Of a stretch of 64,000 nucleotides of DNA, positions 51,725 to 60,003 are shown in pieces. The stretch is taken from the NCBI GenBank assembly GCA_026709415.1, contig JAPOSZ010000006.1:1-64000 (forward strand). The letters run 5' to 3'. This DNA is from Flavobacteriaceae bacterium (GTDB lineage: Bacteria > Bacteroidota > Bacteroidia > Flavobacteriales > Flavobacteriaceae). Made by a program: the position numbers and the translations under genes. Numbering within the stretch: position 1 is the stretch's first letter; the number at the start of each line of letters is the position of its first letter. The notes beneath the pieces are model-generated. The model saw nothing but the letters and a program-made list of their open reading frames with translations. It did not search any database and was not told the DNA's origin.

Positions 51725-52762
51725 TCAATCGAATGACTTTCTTGGATTGATGGATACTTCAAAGAGTTTGTCCCAATTTTTTCCAGTGACAAAGAATGTC
51801 CCTCTTTCATGATGATAAGCAATACCATTGAGCACGTCGGGATTGGCACTAGGGTCGACTAGGTCTTTCAGTCCTTGAAAATTGATAAGGCCAACCACCT
51901 GTCCATTTTTTGGGTCTATGATGACCACCACATCACGTTCTAGTTGATACGTATTGGCATAAATATATCCATTGTGATATTCTAATTCATTGAGTTTTTG
52001 AATCGTATTTCTGTGGGTAGTGGCCTGTATGTTAGCCATTTCTTCAAATGATTGACTGTCCAAAGACCAAATTCGGGGTGTGCCATCGGATTTGAAAAGT
52101 GTCGAACCATCATTACAAAGTCCCCATCCCTCTTGACTTTCACCATAGTCAAAAGAATGCTTTAATTCCATGGTTTCTAAATCATAGACAAACCCGATTT
52201 TGGAAGTCCAAGTCAATTGAATGATTTCACCGTTCAGTATGGTGAGTCCTTCACCAAAATAAGAGTCGTCTAATGAAACAATTTTTAAAACTTCACCTGA
52301 TAGATAATCCACTTTTCGTAAGCTAGATTGCCCTCTTAAACCGGTACTTTCATAGAGCGTATCCCCATAGAATTCTAGTCCTTGGGTATAGGCGGTTGGA
52401 TCGTGAGGATAAGTATGGCGTAATTCATATTCATAAAGTTGTGGTGAAACATCTGAGTATAGATTGAGTTTTTTATCAGCGAAATAACTTTTACCATCGA
52501 TATATCCCGTGGCTTTTAACGTCTGTTCTCCCAATGGCTGATTATTTAACACCTGTGGTGGATCGATGGGTTCTCCATTGAGTTGAAATTTTATCGAGTC
52601 TAAAGAAATATTAGATGTTTTGATCGTCACTTTTAAAGAATCTCCCCAAGTCAATCGACCGGCTTTGTGTACATCTATTTTTAATCGATTTTTGGTGTTA
52701 TCGTTACATGTCAACGACGCCAAAAACAACAATGGAAGAATACTGAATTGCATTTTTTTCAT
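51725..52762 (-). CDS. Glutaminyl-peptide cyclotransferase, lipoprotein
   Basis: About 345 residues of the bacterial/plant-type glutamine cyclotransferase (PF05096), a five-bladed propeller that converts N-terminal Gln to pyroglutamate. Motifs: HDPTAYTQGLEFYGDTLYESTGL, EGWGLCNDGSTLFKSDGTP, ELEYHNGYIYANTYQ and VLNGIAYHHERGTFFVTGK. The start at 52762 gives a lipoprotein signal ending LASLTC. The frame is open to 52933, but that stretch is the antisense of the SRP RNA gene and must be non-coding on this strand. Confidence 0.9.
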   Translation of the reverse strand: MKKMQFSILPLLFLASLTCNDNTKNRLKIDVHKAGRLTWGDSLKVTIKTSNISLDSIKFQLNGEPIDPPQVLNNQPLGEQTLKATGYIDGKSYFADKKLNLYSDVSPQLYEYELRHTYPHDPTAYTQGLEFYGDTLYESTGLRGQSSLRKVDYLSGEVLKIVSLDDSYFGEGLTILNGEIIQLTWTSKIGFVYDLETMELKHSFDYGESQEGWGLCNDGSTLFKSDGTPRIWSLDSQSFEEMANIQATTHRNTIQKLNELEYHNGYIYANTYQLERDVVVIIDPKNGQVVGLINFQGLKDLVDPSANPDVLNGIAYHHERGTFFVTGKNWDKLFEVSINPRKSFD

Positions 52763-52786
52763 TGGAATCAAATTTAACAAATAGCA

Positions 52787-52818
52787 CTTTTGTTCATCGT
52801 ATAATATATTTTTACGAC
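52787..52818 (+). promoter_or_regulatory. Probable promoter of the SRP RNA gene
   Basis: TTTTG near 52789 is followed, at about 17-19 bases, by TATATTTTT just before the RNA. This is close to the Bacteroidota -33/-7 pair, although the -7 box ends in T where TAnnTTTG has G. Confidence 0.45.
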
Positions 52819-52912
52819 GGCAAGTTCTATGCAACCAGCTCCTGCCGAGTCCCCCAGGGTGGGAACACAGCAAGGGTAGGTAGTCGTAGCGGTGTGATGT
52901 AGGTCGCTTGCC
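52819..52912 (+). ncRNA. ffs: Bacterial small SRP RNA (4.5S-type)
   Basis: The two ends pair: GGCAAG (52819-52824) with CTTGCC (52907-52912). The apical part is the conserved SRP helix 8: CCCCCAGG, a GTG/CAC stem closed by the GGAA tetraloop, then AGCAAGGGTA as the asymmetric loop that binds Ffh. Together with Ffh it targets nascent membrane proteins. The gene is short (about 94 nt), without Alu domain. It lies between the divergent cyclotransferase gene and the SDR gene. Ends are judged from pairing and may be off by a few bases. Confidence 0.88.
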
Positions 52913-52924
52913 ACTTTTCAATTC

Positions 52925-53734
52925 ATGTCGCAAGTTGTATTAATTACGGGTGCTTCTTCTGGATTGGGTCTCACGACGGCTCAGTACTTGGCGCGTAACG
53001 GATACATCGTTTATGGAACATCACGATCTCCTCAAAAATATGCTGGCATTACAGATTTTCAACTACTAAAAATGGATGTTACATCTAAAGAATCGATAAA
53101 AAAATGTGTGGATCAAGTCCTCCAGTCTGCTGGAAAAATAGATGTGCTTATTTGCAATGCGGGTTTAGGAATGATAGGGCCATTAGAATCTGTTGATCCT
53201 AAGAGTGTTGAAACTTTATTTCAGACCAATGTCATGGGAGTCTTATCGGTCATTCAAGAAGTGTTGCCATCCATGAGACAATCTGGTAGTGGATTTATAT
53301 TAAATATTTCATCCATTGCTGGATATATGGGATTACCTTATCGAGGCATTTATTCGGCAACGAAGTCGGCATTGGATAAATTGACCGAATCATTGCGTTT
53401 AGAGGTCATGGAATTTGGTATCAAGGTGTCCGCTTTGGCTCCTGGTTCATTTGCTACACCAATTACAAACCGAAGAGTCACCGTTGATATCGATGAATCT
53501 TCTCCATATCATCATACGTTTCACCGGATTCACAAAAAAATTGATCAAGATGTTAATCAGGGGGGAAATCCCCATGATGTTGCAAAGGAGATTTATAAAA
53601 TCATCCAGAAGAAAAAGCCTAAAATTCATTACCGGGTGGGGCCATCACTTCAAAAACTATCGATACGCTTAAAAGATATTCTACCTGGAAAGACTTATGA
53701 AAGATTATTAAAAAACCATTATCAATTGAAATAG
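52925..53734 (+). CDS. SDR-family oxidoreductase
   Basis: A 269-residue classical short-chain dehydrogenase/reductase. The nucleotide motif is TGASSGLG at the N-terminus, then CNAGLG, the catalytic Ser in NISSIAGYMG, and YSATKSALDK with the Tyr and Lys. It will use NAD(P)H; the substrate is not known. It starts 12 bases after the SRP RNA. Confidence 0.9.
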   Translation: MSQVVLITGASSGLGLTTAQYLARNGYIVYGTSRSPQKYAGITDFQLLKMDVTSKESIKKCVDQVLQSAGKIDVLICNAGLGMIGPLESVDPKSVETLFQTNVMGVLSVIQEVLPSMRQSGSGFILNISSIAGYMGLPYRGIYSATKSALDKLTESLRLEVMEFGIKVSALAPGSFATPITNRRVTVDIDESSPYHHTFHRIHKKIDQDVNQGGNPHDVAKEIYKIIQKKKPKIHYRVGPSLQKLSIRLKDILPGKTYERLLKNHYQLK

Positions 53735-53771
53735 GGAATGATATTCAATAGTGTCAAAGGTTGTTCAAAGT
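53733..53771 (+). repeat. R element left of AAA copy 4 (R7)
   Basis: AGGGAATGATATTCAATAG followed by TGTCAAAGGTTGTTCAAAGT. The inner part GTGTCAAAGGTTGTTC matches R6 upstream of AAA copy 5 (GTGACAAAGGTTGTTC). It starts at the SDR stop codon, lies about 45 bases upstream of AAA copy 4, and has an inverted counterpart (R11) after that gene. Confidence 0.7.
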
Positions 53772-53817
53772 ATGAGAAAATTTGTATTTTTAAGAATCAA
53801 AGACACTTCGTCAAATA

Positions 53818-54927
53818 ATGAGAGATCGAGGAGAAGCCGAATTTTTTCGTGGGCGTCAAGAGCCATTAGAAGCTTTTGATCAATTAGTTGTGAAGGCGGA
53901 AAGAGAAAAATCAGGAACGATTTTTTTAGTACAAGGGGCACCAGGCGTTGGGAAAACAGCTTTTTTAGAAGAATGCAAAAAAAGAATCAGTAAAGAAACT
54001 TGGGACGCTGTTTGGTGTGATCCTGATGTATTGTGGGATGTTCATGAACTGCGAAAATCATTAAGATTAGGCGATCAAATTCAACTTGTCAAATCGTTCG
54101 TTCAATTAGGAATCGAGAATTTAATTAAAATAGGAGCCTATTTCCAATTAGCGGACCGAACCATCATTGGGAGTATTAATCAAAGAAGAAAAAAAAGAGG
54201 GTTAATGTTAGTAATTGATGAAATTCAAGATTTAGGAAAAAAAGCATCACCCCCAGACAAAGCTGCACAGAGAAGGGTTCGAAACACGTTATACCAGATG
54301 CATAATTGGCGAATGAAAAACCCCTTTATTCTTTTAGTTGGCGGACTAGGCATGTCCAAAAGTGTGTTGAAGCAATATGGTATTTCGAGATTTAATAATG
54401 ATTGTGATTTTAACCTTGGTACATTAGATAAAAAATCAGAAACAGAAATTATTAAACAGTATATGACGAAAAAGGGAGGTGTTCATGAAAACAATCCAAA
54501 TTTCAATCATTGGATGAATGCCATTGTAAAAGAAACACATGGCTGGCCTCATCATATCACCAATTATGGCAATATTTTGTCTGAATATTTAAAAGAAAAC
54601 CATCATGTGTTAGATGATAAAGGATTGAAATGCATTGTAAAACAAGGAACCAAAAAACGATTTCAGTATTATCAAAGAAGGGTGGAGGATTTAGATATTG
54701 AAGAAAGAAGATTCATCGCCTCTTTATTACTGAAAAAGAAATCGCAACGATCAAAAAATGACATCATATCCTTTTTTCAAAATACATTGAACCGTCAACA
54801 ATCAAAAGAGCTTTTTGATATGGCATTAGAAAAAGGAGTGTTTCATCAAAATGAAGAAGGTGAATATGTTGTGCCAATTCCATCGATGCAAACTTGGATA
54901 TTGACTAAATTTGGTGATCAAGAATGA
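53818..54927 (+). CDS. AAA ATPase paralogue (copy 4)
   Basis: 369 residues. Motifs in order: EAEFFRGRQEPLEAF, Walker A GAPGVGKT (residues 40-47), Walker B LMLVIDEIQ (about 128-136), LLVGGLGMSKSVL...SRF, GWPHHITNY, a KKRFQYYQRRVEDL helix, and the C-terminal VPIPSMQTW. The catalytic motifs are intact, so ATP hydrolysis is expected. It sits alone between an SDR gene and fsa, bracketed by R7 and R11 in opposite orientation. The housekeeping neighbours and bracketing suggest it arrived as a unit. The role is unknown; phage defence or regulation are guesses. Confidence 0.75.
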   Translation: MRDRGEAEFFRGRQEPLEAFDQLVVKAEREKSGTIFLVQGAPGVGKTAFLEECKKRISKETWDAVWCDPDVLWDVHELRKSLRLGDQIQLVKSFVQLGIENLIKIGAYFQLADRTIIGSINQRRKKRGLMLVIDEIQDLGKKASPPDKAAQRRVRNTLYQMHNWRMKNPFILLVGGLGMSKSVLKQYGISRFNNDCDFNLGTLDKKSETEIIKQYMTKKGGVHENNPNFNHWMNAIVKETHGWPHHITNYGNILSEYLKENHHVLDDKGLKCIVKQGTKKRFQYYQRRVEDLDIEERRFIASLLLKKKSQRSKNDIISFFQNTLNRQQSKELFDMALEKGVFHQNEEGEYVVPIPSMQTWILTKFGDQE

Positions 54928-55112
54928 GAATCAATAGAAATAACTATAAGTCTGTTAAACTTGAAATAAGCCAAAAGACGAACTAAAAAATTTATTTCGA
55001 TTAAGAACAACCTAAAACCTTAACAAAGACAAGACAGCGGCTTAGTACGGTAAGTTGAATATAAAGTTTCGATTCTATAATCATGATTAAGAATGGGTTA
55101 ATATTGTCGTTA

Positions 55113-55147
55113 GATAACCTTTGACCCCTTATATAATTCATTAAAAT
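55113..55147 (-). repeat. R element right of AAA copy 4 (R11)
   Basis: On the minus strand it reads TGAATTATATAAGGGG then TCAAAGGTTATC. It shares GAATTATATA with R1-R3 and TCAAAGGTTRT with R6 and R7, and faces R7 across AAA copy 4. It also lies just upstream of fsa, so part of it could belong to the fsa promoter. Confidence 0.6.
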
Positions 55148-55155
55148 AAAAAACC

Positions 55156-55809
55156 ATGAAATTTTTTATCGATACGGCAAATCTGACCCAAATTGCTGAA
55201 GCCCAGGAATTAGGGTGTTTAGATGGTGTCACCACCAACCCCTCCCTAATGGCCAAAGAAGGCATCAAAGGACACGATAATGTGATGCAGCATTATCAGG
55301 ATATATGCACAATCGTTTCGGGAGATGTTTCGGCTGAAGTGATTTCGGTTGACTTCGATGGAATGGTTAAAGAAGGAAAAGAATTAGCCTCAATAAATCC
55401 TCAGATTGTTGTTAAAGTTCCCATGATTGAACAAGGGGTTCGGGCATTACGATATTTTACGGATAATGGCATCAGAACTAATTGTACTTTAGTCTTTTCA
55501 GTTGGTCAAGCTCTTTTAGCTGCTAAAGCTGGAGCATCGTATGTTTCTCCTTTTATCGGTCGAATAGATGATATATCGAGTGATGGTTTGGCATTGATAG
55601 AAGAGATTCGTTTGGTTTATGACAATTATGGTTTTGAAACCGAAATTTTAGCGGCTTCCATTCGCCATACGATGCATATTGTCCATTGTGCTAAAATTGG
55701 GGCCGACGTCATTACGAGTCCACTCAGTGCCATCAAAGGTTTGCTAAAACATCCTTTGACAGACATTGGATTGGAAAAGTTCCTTTCCGATTACAGAGAA
55801 TCACAATAA
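55156..55809 (+). CDS. fsa: Fructose-6-phosphate aldolase / transaldolase
   Basis: 217 residues, the short TalC/FSA type of transaldolase. The Schiff-base lysine is in QIVVKVPMIEQG. MKFFIDTANLTQIAEAQELG, DGVTTNPSLMAKEG, and the C-terminal ADVITSPLSAIKGLLKHPLTD are diagnostic. It moves a dihydroxyacetone unit or cleaves fructose 6-phosphate; sequence alone does not separate the two activities. Confidence 0.93.
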   Translation: MKFFIDTANLTQIAEAQELGCLDGVTTNPSLMAKEGIKGHDNVMQHYQDICTIVSGDVSAEVISVDFDGMVKEGKELASINPQIVVKVPMIEQGVRALRYFTDNGIRTNCTLVFSVGQALLAAKAGASYVSPFIGRIDDISSDGLALIEEIRLVYDNYGFETEILAASIRHTMHIVHCAKIGADVITSPLSAIKGLLKHPLTDIGLEKFLSDYRESQ

Positions 55810-56230
55810 ATCAATCGTCTATGGATATTGATAGTCCATTAGATTATCGATTATTCTTAAAGAAATACGGTTTCAAGTATTGGCCTTCTCAAGCATTTCT
55901 AAAAAAGAGGGGATAGACAAGCAACATGAGTCAAATGTTTTTTAATCTCTTGAATGGCAAGTTCAAGCCTCTAGTGCATGATCGATCAACGAGATAAAAT
56001 CTCATCGTTACGTAGAGGATTTATTAAGTCATATTGTGATGCTTCCTTGGATACCATTAGATTGGGTTCAACTATTGATCATAGGTCATGTTTTGAATGT
56101 TTTGAAACACATGAATTCCCTTGTAAATCCAGGCCCATCCATAGTTGAATTAGGGTTATTCACATTGCACTGAATCGTTGAATTTGTCATAGGGCCAAAA
56201 AAATCACGAGTTTTTCATCTTTATCGAGTC
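55810..56230. other. Intergenic, no gene recognised
   Basis: About 420 bases with stops in all frames. No IS, RNA or promoter feature stands out. Confidence 0.5.
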
Positions 56231-56290
56231 ATAAAAATGAGGCATTATCTATAAAAGTGACAAAGGTTGTTCCAAATAAACAATACTTCT
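56231..56290 (+). repeat. R element left of AAA copy 5 (R6)
   Basis: ATAAAAATGAGGCATTATC followed by AAAAGTGACAAAGGTTGTTC and then CAAATAAACAATACTTCT. The first part aligns with R4, the middle with R7, and the last with R8. It thus links all the other copies and gives the longest version of the repeat (about 60 bases). It ends 54 bases before the AAA copy 5 start. Confidence 0.75.
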
Positions 56291-56344
56291 GCCAAATACA
56301 TGTTATCTCATTGAAAACCATAGAATCTTCTTAATTTTAACAAT

Positions 56345-57553
56345 ATGTTTGAACGAGGAAAGGCAGAATACTTTCACGGTAGAGAAACAGAACAAGTCTT
56401 TTTCAGGAATGCTTTGGAAAAAGCAAAAAATAAAAGCTTAGGAACCTCATTTTTGATTCAGGGCTCGCCTGGTGTTGGGAAAACAGCACTGCTTGAAAAA
56501 TGCAAAGAAATTGCTCTAGAAAAGAAATGGGGTGTTGTTCAAATAAAACCCGATGGACTATGGGATGCAGAACAATTGAAAAAATATCTAAAAAAAGAAT
56601 GGAAAATAAAATTGGAAGGAATCAACGCAAAAGCAGCTGTACATGGCATTGGTGTCGAGGCTAGCTTTTCATTTACCGAAAAATCTGTTTTACAGGTTTT
56701 AAATTCAAGTAAAAACCCCTTATTATTAGTATTAGATGAAGCCCAGCACTTAAAATCAATCACCAAAGCTGATTTTCTATTTCAAGATTCGGTGAGAAAA
56801 GTATTAGATGAACTTCATAATGGAGGGTTTAAGAAACCGTTACTTTTTGCTATTGGTGGTTTAGGTCATACCATAAACATTTTTGAGCAGTTAGGCGTTT
56901 CAAGATTCGATGGGGATTTTGTGTTTGATTTAGAAGCATTGGATAAGATATCTGAAAGAAATATCATAAGGGATTTTATTTACAAAGAAGGTGGCTTGAG
57001 TCCAACAATAGGGTGTGATTTGTGGATTAATAAAATTTCCAAGCAAACACATGGTTGGCCTCAACATATTTCCGCTTATGGATACTCCGTATCAAATTAC
57101 TTGAAATATAAAGCAAAAAATATGAAGGGCAAACAATTGACTGAAGATGGATTAGATGATGTATTGAAAGACGGTTCACGAAAACGATTTAAGTACTATG
57201 AAAAAAGAGTCGCCTCTTTCACCAAACAAGAAATTAAAAGTTTTGTAGAGGTTTTAGATAAGAATAAACCACTACTACCAATGAATTATGAAGATATCAT
57301 TAATTCTTTTCAAAAAAAGTATACACTAAAAAAATCCGAAAAATTGTTTGAGAATGCCAATGAAAAAGGCGTTTTTCATCGGATTCCAGATGGGAGTTAT
57401 ATTATTCCAATTCCTTCGATGCATCATTGGTTTGTGTCAGGAGATTGGCAAGTAAAAGCAGAAAACTTGAAAAGAAAAGAAAAAGAGGATTTAGAATCGG
57501 TTCGATATATTCCTGCCTTTATCAATTCCGAAAAAACTTCCAAGAAAAAATAA
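56345..57553 (+). CDS. AAA ATPase paralogue (copy 5)
   Basis: 402 residues. Motifs in order: KAEYFHGRETEQVFF, Walker A GSPGVGKT (residues 40-47), Walker B LLLVLDEAQ (about 126-134), LFAIGGLGHTINIF...SRF, GWPQHISAY, RKRFKYYEKRV and the C-terminal IPIPSMHHW. It then has a charged tail of about 35 residues ending in lysines. All motifs are intact. Bracketed by R6 (left) and a weaker R10 (right). No partner gene is adjacent. Confidence 0.75.
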   Translation: MFERGKAEYFHGRETEQVFFRNALEKAKNKSLGTSFLIQGSPGVGKTALLEKCKEIALEKKWGVVQIKPDGLWDAEQLKKYLKKEWKIKLEGINAKAAVHGIGVEASFSFTEKSVLQVLNSSKNPLLLVLDEAQHLKSITKADFLFQDSVRKVLDELHNGGFKKPLLFAIGGLGHTINIFEQLGVSRFDGDFVFDLEALDKISERNIIRDFIYKEGGLSPTIGCDLWINKISKQTHGWPQHISAYGYSVSNYLKYKAKNMKGKQLTEDGLDDVLKDGSRKRFKYYEKRVASFTKQEIKSFVEVLDKNKPLLPMNYEDIINSFQKKYTLKKSEKLFENANEKGVFHRIPDGSYIIPIPSMHHWFVSGDWQVKAENLKRKEKEDLESVRYIPAFINSEKTSKKK

Positions 57554-57600
57554 CGAAAAAGATTTTACCCTTTGAAACCATAGGCCAGTTTGAATTAATA

Positions 57601-57644
57601 TAACTAAAGTTATAAATTTAGTGTCTAATTATTTGATTTTCAAT
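57601..57644 (-). repeat. Weak R element right of AAA copy 5 (R10)
   Basis: On the minus strand AATAATTAGACACTAAATTT aligns with R4 (GGAATTAGATACTAAAGTGG) over ATTAGAYACTAAA; the inner end is diverged. Its orientation opposes R6, as expected for a right-hand end. Confidence 0.4.
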
Positions 57645-58039
57645 AGATTTTTTTTGAAAAACAGATGACTTAAATTTACTTAATAAATGTTCTACTAAGG
57701 GGCACTTCACAACAGCAAATAGATTTGAAACTAAAAGGAAAGAAAAAAGTAGTTGCGATTCATTTGGCGATGTCCCCATAAGGACTTCATATAAATGAAT
57801 AAAAATGGTTAACTTGAACTGCGAAGTTTTGGGTCTAAAGATGGGGAGCATCACAATATAAATGGACAAATTGAATGGAGAACCATGAATTATATTAAAG
57901 GAAATAATATACTACGAATGAGACTGTAGAACCGCATAGAACTAGCAAACTATGGATACCAAAACCTAAGTAAACAAATAGTAGTAAGGTCGAACTAGAA
58001 GAACCTATTATAAGGGGAATAAATCTAAAAATAACAACA
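57645..58039. other. Intergenic, no gene recognised
   Basis: About 395 AT-rich bases. A minus-strand open frame at 57618-57869 has no recognisable domain. Confidence 0.4.
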
Positions 58040-58396
58040 ATGAATGTCACTAAGGATGATATAAAAGAATTAAGATCACTGATACAGAGTTCTAATAAGG
58101 AATTAAGATTACTGATACAGAGTTCTAATAAGGAATTAAGAGAACAGATACAGAGTACTAATCAGGAATTAAAAGAAATATCCAATAAGGTTAATGATAC
58201 CTATACAGAGGTACAAGTACTTAAAACAGAAATCAAGTACCTTAGAAAGGATGTAAAGAGCCTAGAAACAAATACAGAACCTATACAACAGGAACTAAAG
58301 CTACAAAAGAATAATATACGTTGGATAAGAATTGCAGGGGGATTTTTAGCACTTTTGTTGGCGGGATTATTAGTAAAAGCAATAGCAGCGTTTTAA
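58040..58396 (+). CDS. Small coiled-coil protein with C-terminal membrane anchor
   Basis: 118 residues. Residues 11-43 consist of three 11-residue repeats of the type LIQSSNKELRx, which predict a parallel coiled coil. More helix follows to about residue 95, then one transmembrane segment (IAGGFLALLLAGLLVKAIAAF) at the very end, so a tail-anchored topology is likely. No known family is recognised. The next two small ORFs have a related helix-rich character. Confidence 0.65.
   Translation: MNVTKDDIKELRSLIQSSNKELRLLIQSSNKELREQIQSTNQELKEISNKVNDTYTEVQVLKTEIKYLRKDVKSLETNTEPIQQELKLQKNNIRWIRIAGGFLALLLAGLLVKAIAAF
58070..58168 (+). repeat. Three tandem 33-bp repeats within the coiled-coil gene
   Basis: Units at 58070, 58103 and 58136. 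The first two differ at one base; the third is more diverged. Each encodes 11 residues, keeping the frame, so unit number can change without breaking the protein. Confidence 0.9.
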
Positions 58397-58446
58397 GAAC
58401 AAAATCAATACACAGCACTATTGTTATTGAAAGTTTGAAATTAACC

Positions 58447-58545
58447 ATGAAGCCAATGAATGATAATAACACAAAACAGATACTAACCGCTATAGAAAGT
58501 GTAAAAACCCATACAACAAAACAGGTGAAAATTGTAAAAGTTTGA
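58447..58545 (+). CDS. Possible 32-residue helical ORF
   Basis: Starts MKPMNDNNTKQILTAIESVK. The pattern QILTAIESVKTHT resembles the starts of the neighbouring small helical ORFs (LLEAINKNTDKL at 58576 and TLLDAIKSNSKAI at 62388). It may be the truncated front of such a gene. Confidence 0.35.
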   Translation: MKPMNDNNTKQILTAIESVKTHTTKQVKIVKV

Positions 58546-58575
58546 TGGACATAAAAGCCAACTGATTAGAAAACA

Positions 58576-58805
58576 ATGAACCAACGAAAAGTAACCAATA
58601 GAGAGCTATTAGAGGCTATTAATAAGAATACCGATAAATTAGATGGAGAGGTATTAAAGAGGTTAGATAATATAGAAAAAGAGATAAAGGGAATGAATGG
58701 TAAGATAACAAGTAACGCAAGGATATTTATTGGATTAAAAGAATAGGGATATTTGTTGTAGTGGTTATGGGGACAGCTGTAGGCTATTTTATAAACAAAT
58801 CATAA
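58576..58805 (+). pseudogene. Small coiled-coil/membrane protein, frameshifted
   Basis: The frame from ATG 58576 (MNQRKVTNRELLEAINKN) ends at TAG 58744-58746. In another frame the reading continues at once as RIGIFVVVVMGTAVGYFINKS to a stop at 58803, which is a perfect membrane anchor. Restoring the frame gives a protein of about 75 residues with the same plan as the 58040 gene: helix then C-terminal span. Confidence 0.55.
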
Positions 58806-58872
58806 GTAATACAGAACAATTGCTGTTGAAAAAATGAAAACAATTAAAAATAGTTCATCAAATTATATTTTA

Positions 58873-59640
58873 GGGTTCTATCACGATTGGTGTGGATAGA
58901 GTTTTAATCCACCACAGAAAAATAAGACCGCCGATCGGAAATTTTCAAACTTTCGATATCCTCTGGCCACGGTTTTGATTGGTTGGATTTTCCCATTGAT
59001 GCGCTCGGCTCTGGCATGGGATGGTTTGGAAGCTAGCGCATTAATAATCCCATCGAGATGTCTTTGGAACATCTTGGCCACGTCCATGACTTCTTGGATG
59101 CCCGTCGCTATCACCTCATCAAGCCATGTCGCCCGACGCTTTCTAGCTGATTTCAAATGCTTCGCCTGGAAAATAGCCTTAAAATCTTCACGACACTGCC
59201 AAGCCTTACCCCGAATTATTCATACTCCTTGATAGAGAATCAATAGCATCAGGATTAGAGTTTCAAGATGCTTTGGATCCCCTTTTCAACAAATCACGCC
59301 ATCCTATTCTCTTGATCGATGGCTTTTGTTCTCCAAAAAGCATCTTTTGCAGTCCCTTTCGACCATATTTTGTTCTTTCAAGGCCAGGTTGGACCCTATG
59401 GGCCATCCCCATTCATGAAAAAGAGAAGATAATGGTGTTGGTTGATGGCCCAGCTAAGTGAATCAGAGATTTTTGAAGAGTTCCTGATGCACCAAACTCT
59501 TGGAACATGGAATCACCATGCTCGATTTTTTGATGTGGACGATGGCCGCCCTCTTCAATAAAAACAACCGAATGTGATCGATTGGCCAACTCTTGGCTCT
59601 TTTTAACCCGACTTTTTACCAATAATTTTCGTTTAAACGC
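58873..59640 (-). pseudogene. Remnant of an ISL3-family transposase
   Basis: The intact part (58881-59156) is the C-terminus of an ISL3 transposase: SHARAERINGKIQPIKTVARGYRKFENF and LFFCGGLKLYPHQ. Upstream to about 59640 the coding trace is broken by stops and frame changes. GGTTCTATCACGATTGGTGT directly after the 3' end looks like an ISL3 terminal repeat. No matching end was found on the other side, so the element is truncated. Confidence 0.75.
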
Positions 59641-59758
59641 TTTTTGTACAGTCTTTTAAGGACTATTTTGCTCTTTTCAACTTGTATATTGTTGCCATGT
59701 CAATACAATCTATTTTGATATTTATTTCTTTTTATTCAATCTATTGGCTATTATTTTG
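59641..59758. other. Short intergenic with a possible repeated motif
   Basis: TGTCAATACAATCTATTTTGA at about 59698 resembles TGTCAATACAATTTTATTTAG at about 61479, outside R3. The two copies flank the R1-R3 region in the same orientation. Confidence 0.35.
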
Positions 59759-59785
59759 GGAATTATATACTTAAGTAACAAAAAC
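59759..59785 (+). repeat. R element (R1)
   Basis: GGGAATTATATACTTAAGTA followed by ACAAAAA. It is nearly identical to R2 and R3. Its inner end faces the 46-residue ORF and the HNH remnant. Confidence 0.8.
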
Positions 59786-59834
59786 CACCCGATTTTTCAG
59801 CTGCATCATATTATCAGGCATGATGGATGGGGCG

Positions 59835-59975
59835 CTACTTTTTAAATCTCGGCATGGGACGAAATGCTCTTCTTAACAATTCTTCGGGTGTGGTATCAAT
59901 GCGGACATCTTCTTCCAATTCCGCTTTGTTGGGTTGGTAGTCGTAGGGTTTAACTTTTGGTTTTTTAGATTTCAT
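59835..59975 (-). CDS. Small conserved-looking protein, 46 residues
   Basis: Reads MKSKKPKVKPYDYQPNKAEL, then DVRIDTTPEELLRRAF and a basic C-terminus. The pattern (basic Pro-rich start, KxELE-D-xIDxTPEEL-xRAxxRP) is one I have seen in small bacterial proteins next to toxin or restriction genes. It lies 28 bases downstream of the HNH remnant on the same strand. Role unknown. Confidence 0.65.
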   Translation of the reverse strand: MKSKKPKVKPYDYQPNKAELEEDVRIDTTPEELLRRAFRPMPRFKK

Positions 59976-60003
59976 TATATGATGATGAATTATTAACACA
60001 AAG

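Noticed and set aside
52763-52933. N-terminal extension of the glutaminyl cyclotransferase
   Set aside because: It is antisense to the SRP RNA and lies before a complete lipoprotein signal peptide starting at 52762.
53733-53771. R element as a simple promoter of the AAA genes
   Set aside because: It is in sense orientation upstream of copies 1, 4 and 5, but R4 and R5 are antisense to copy 3, and R1, R3, R10 and R11 lie downstream of genes; a promoter alone does not explain this. I keep it as an alternative, not as the main reading.
58070-58168. Tandem repeats as a CRISPR array
   Set aside because: The 33-bp units are contiguous, without spacers, and are in frame within a coding sequence.
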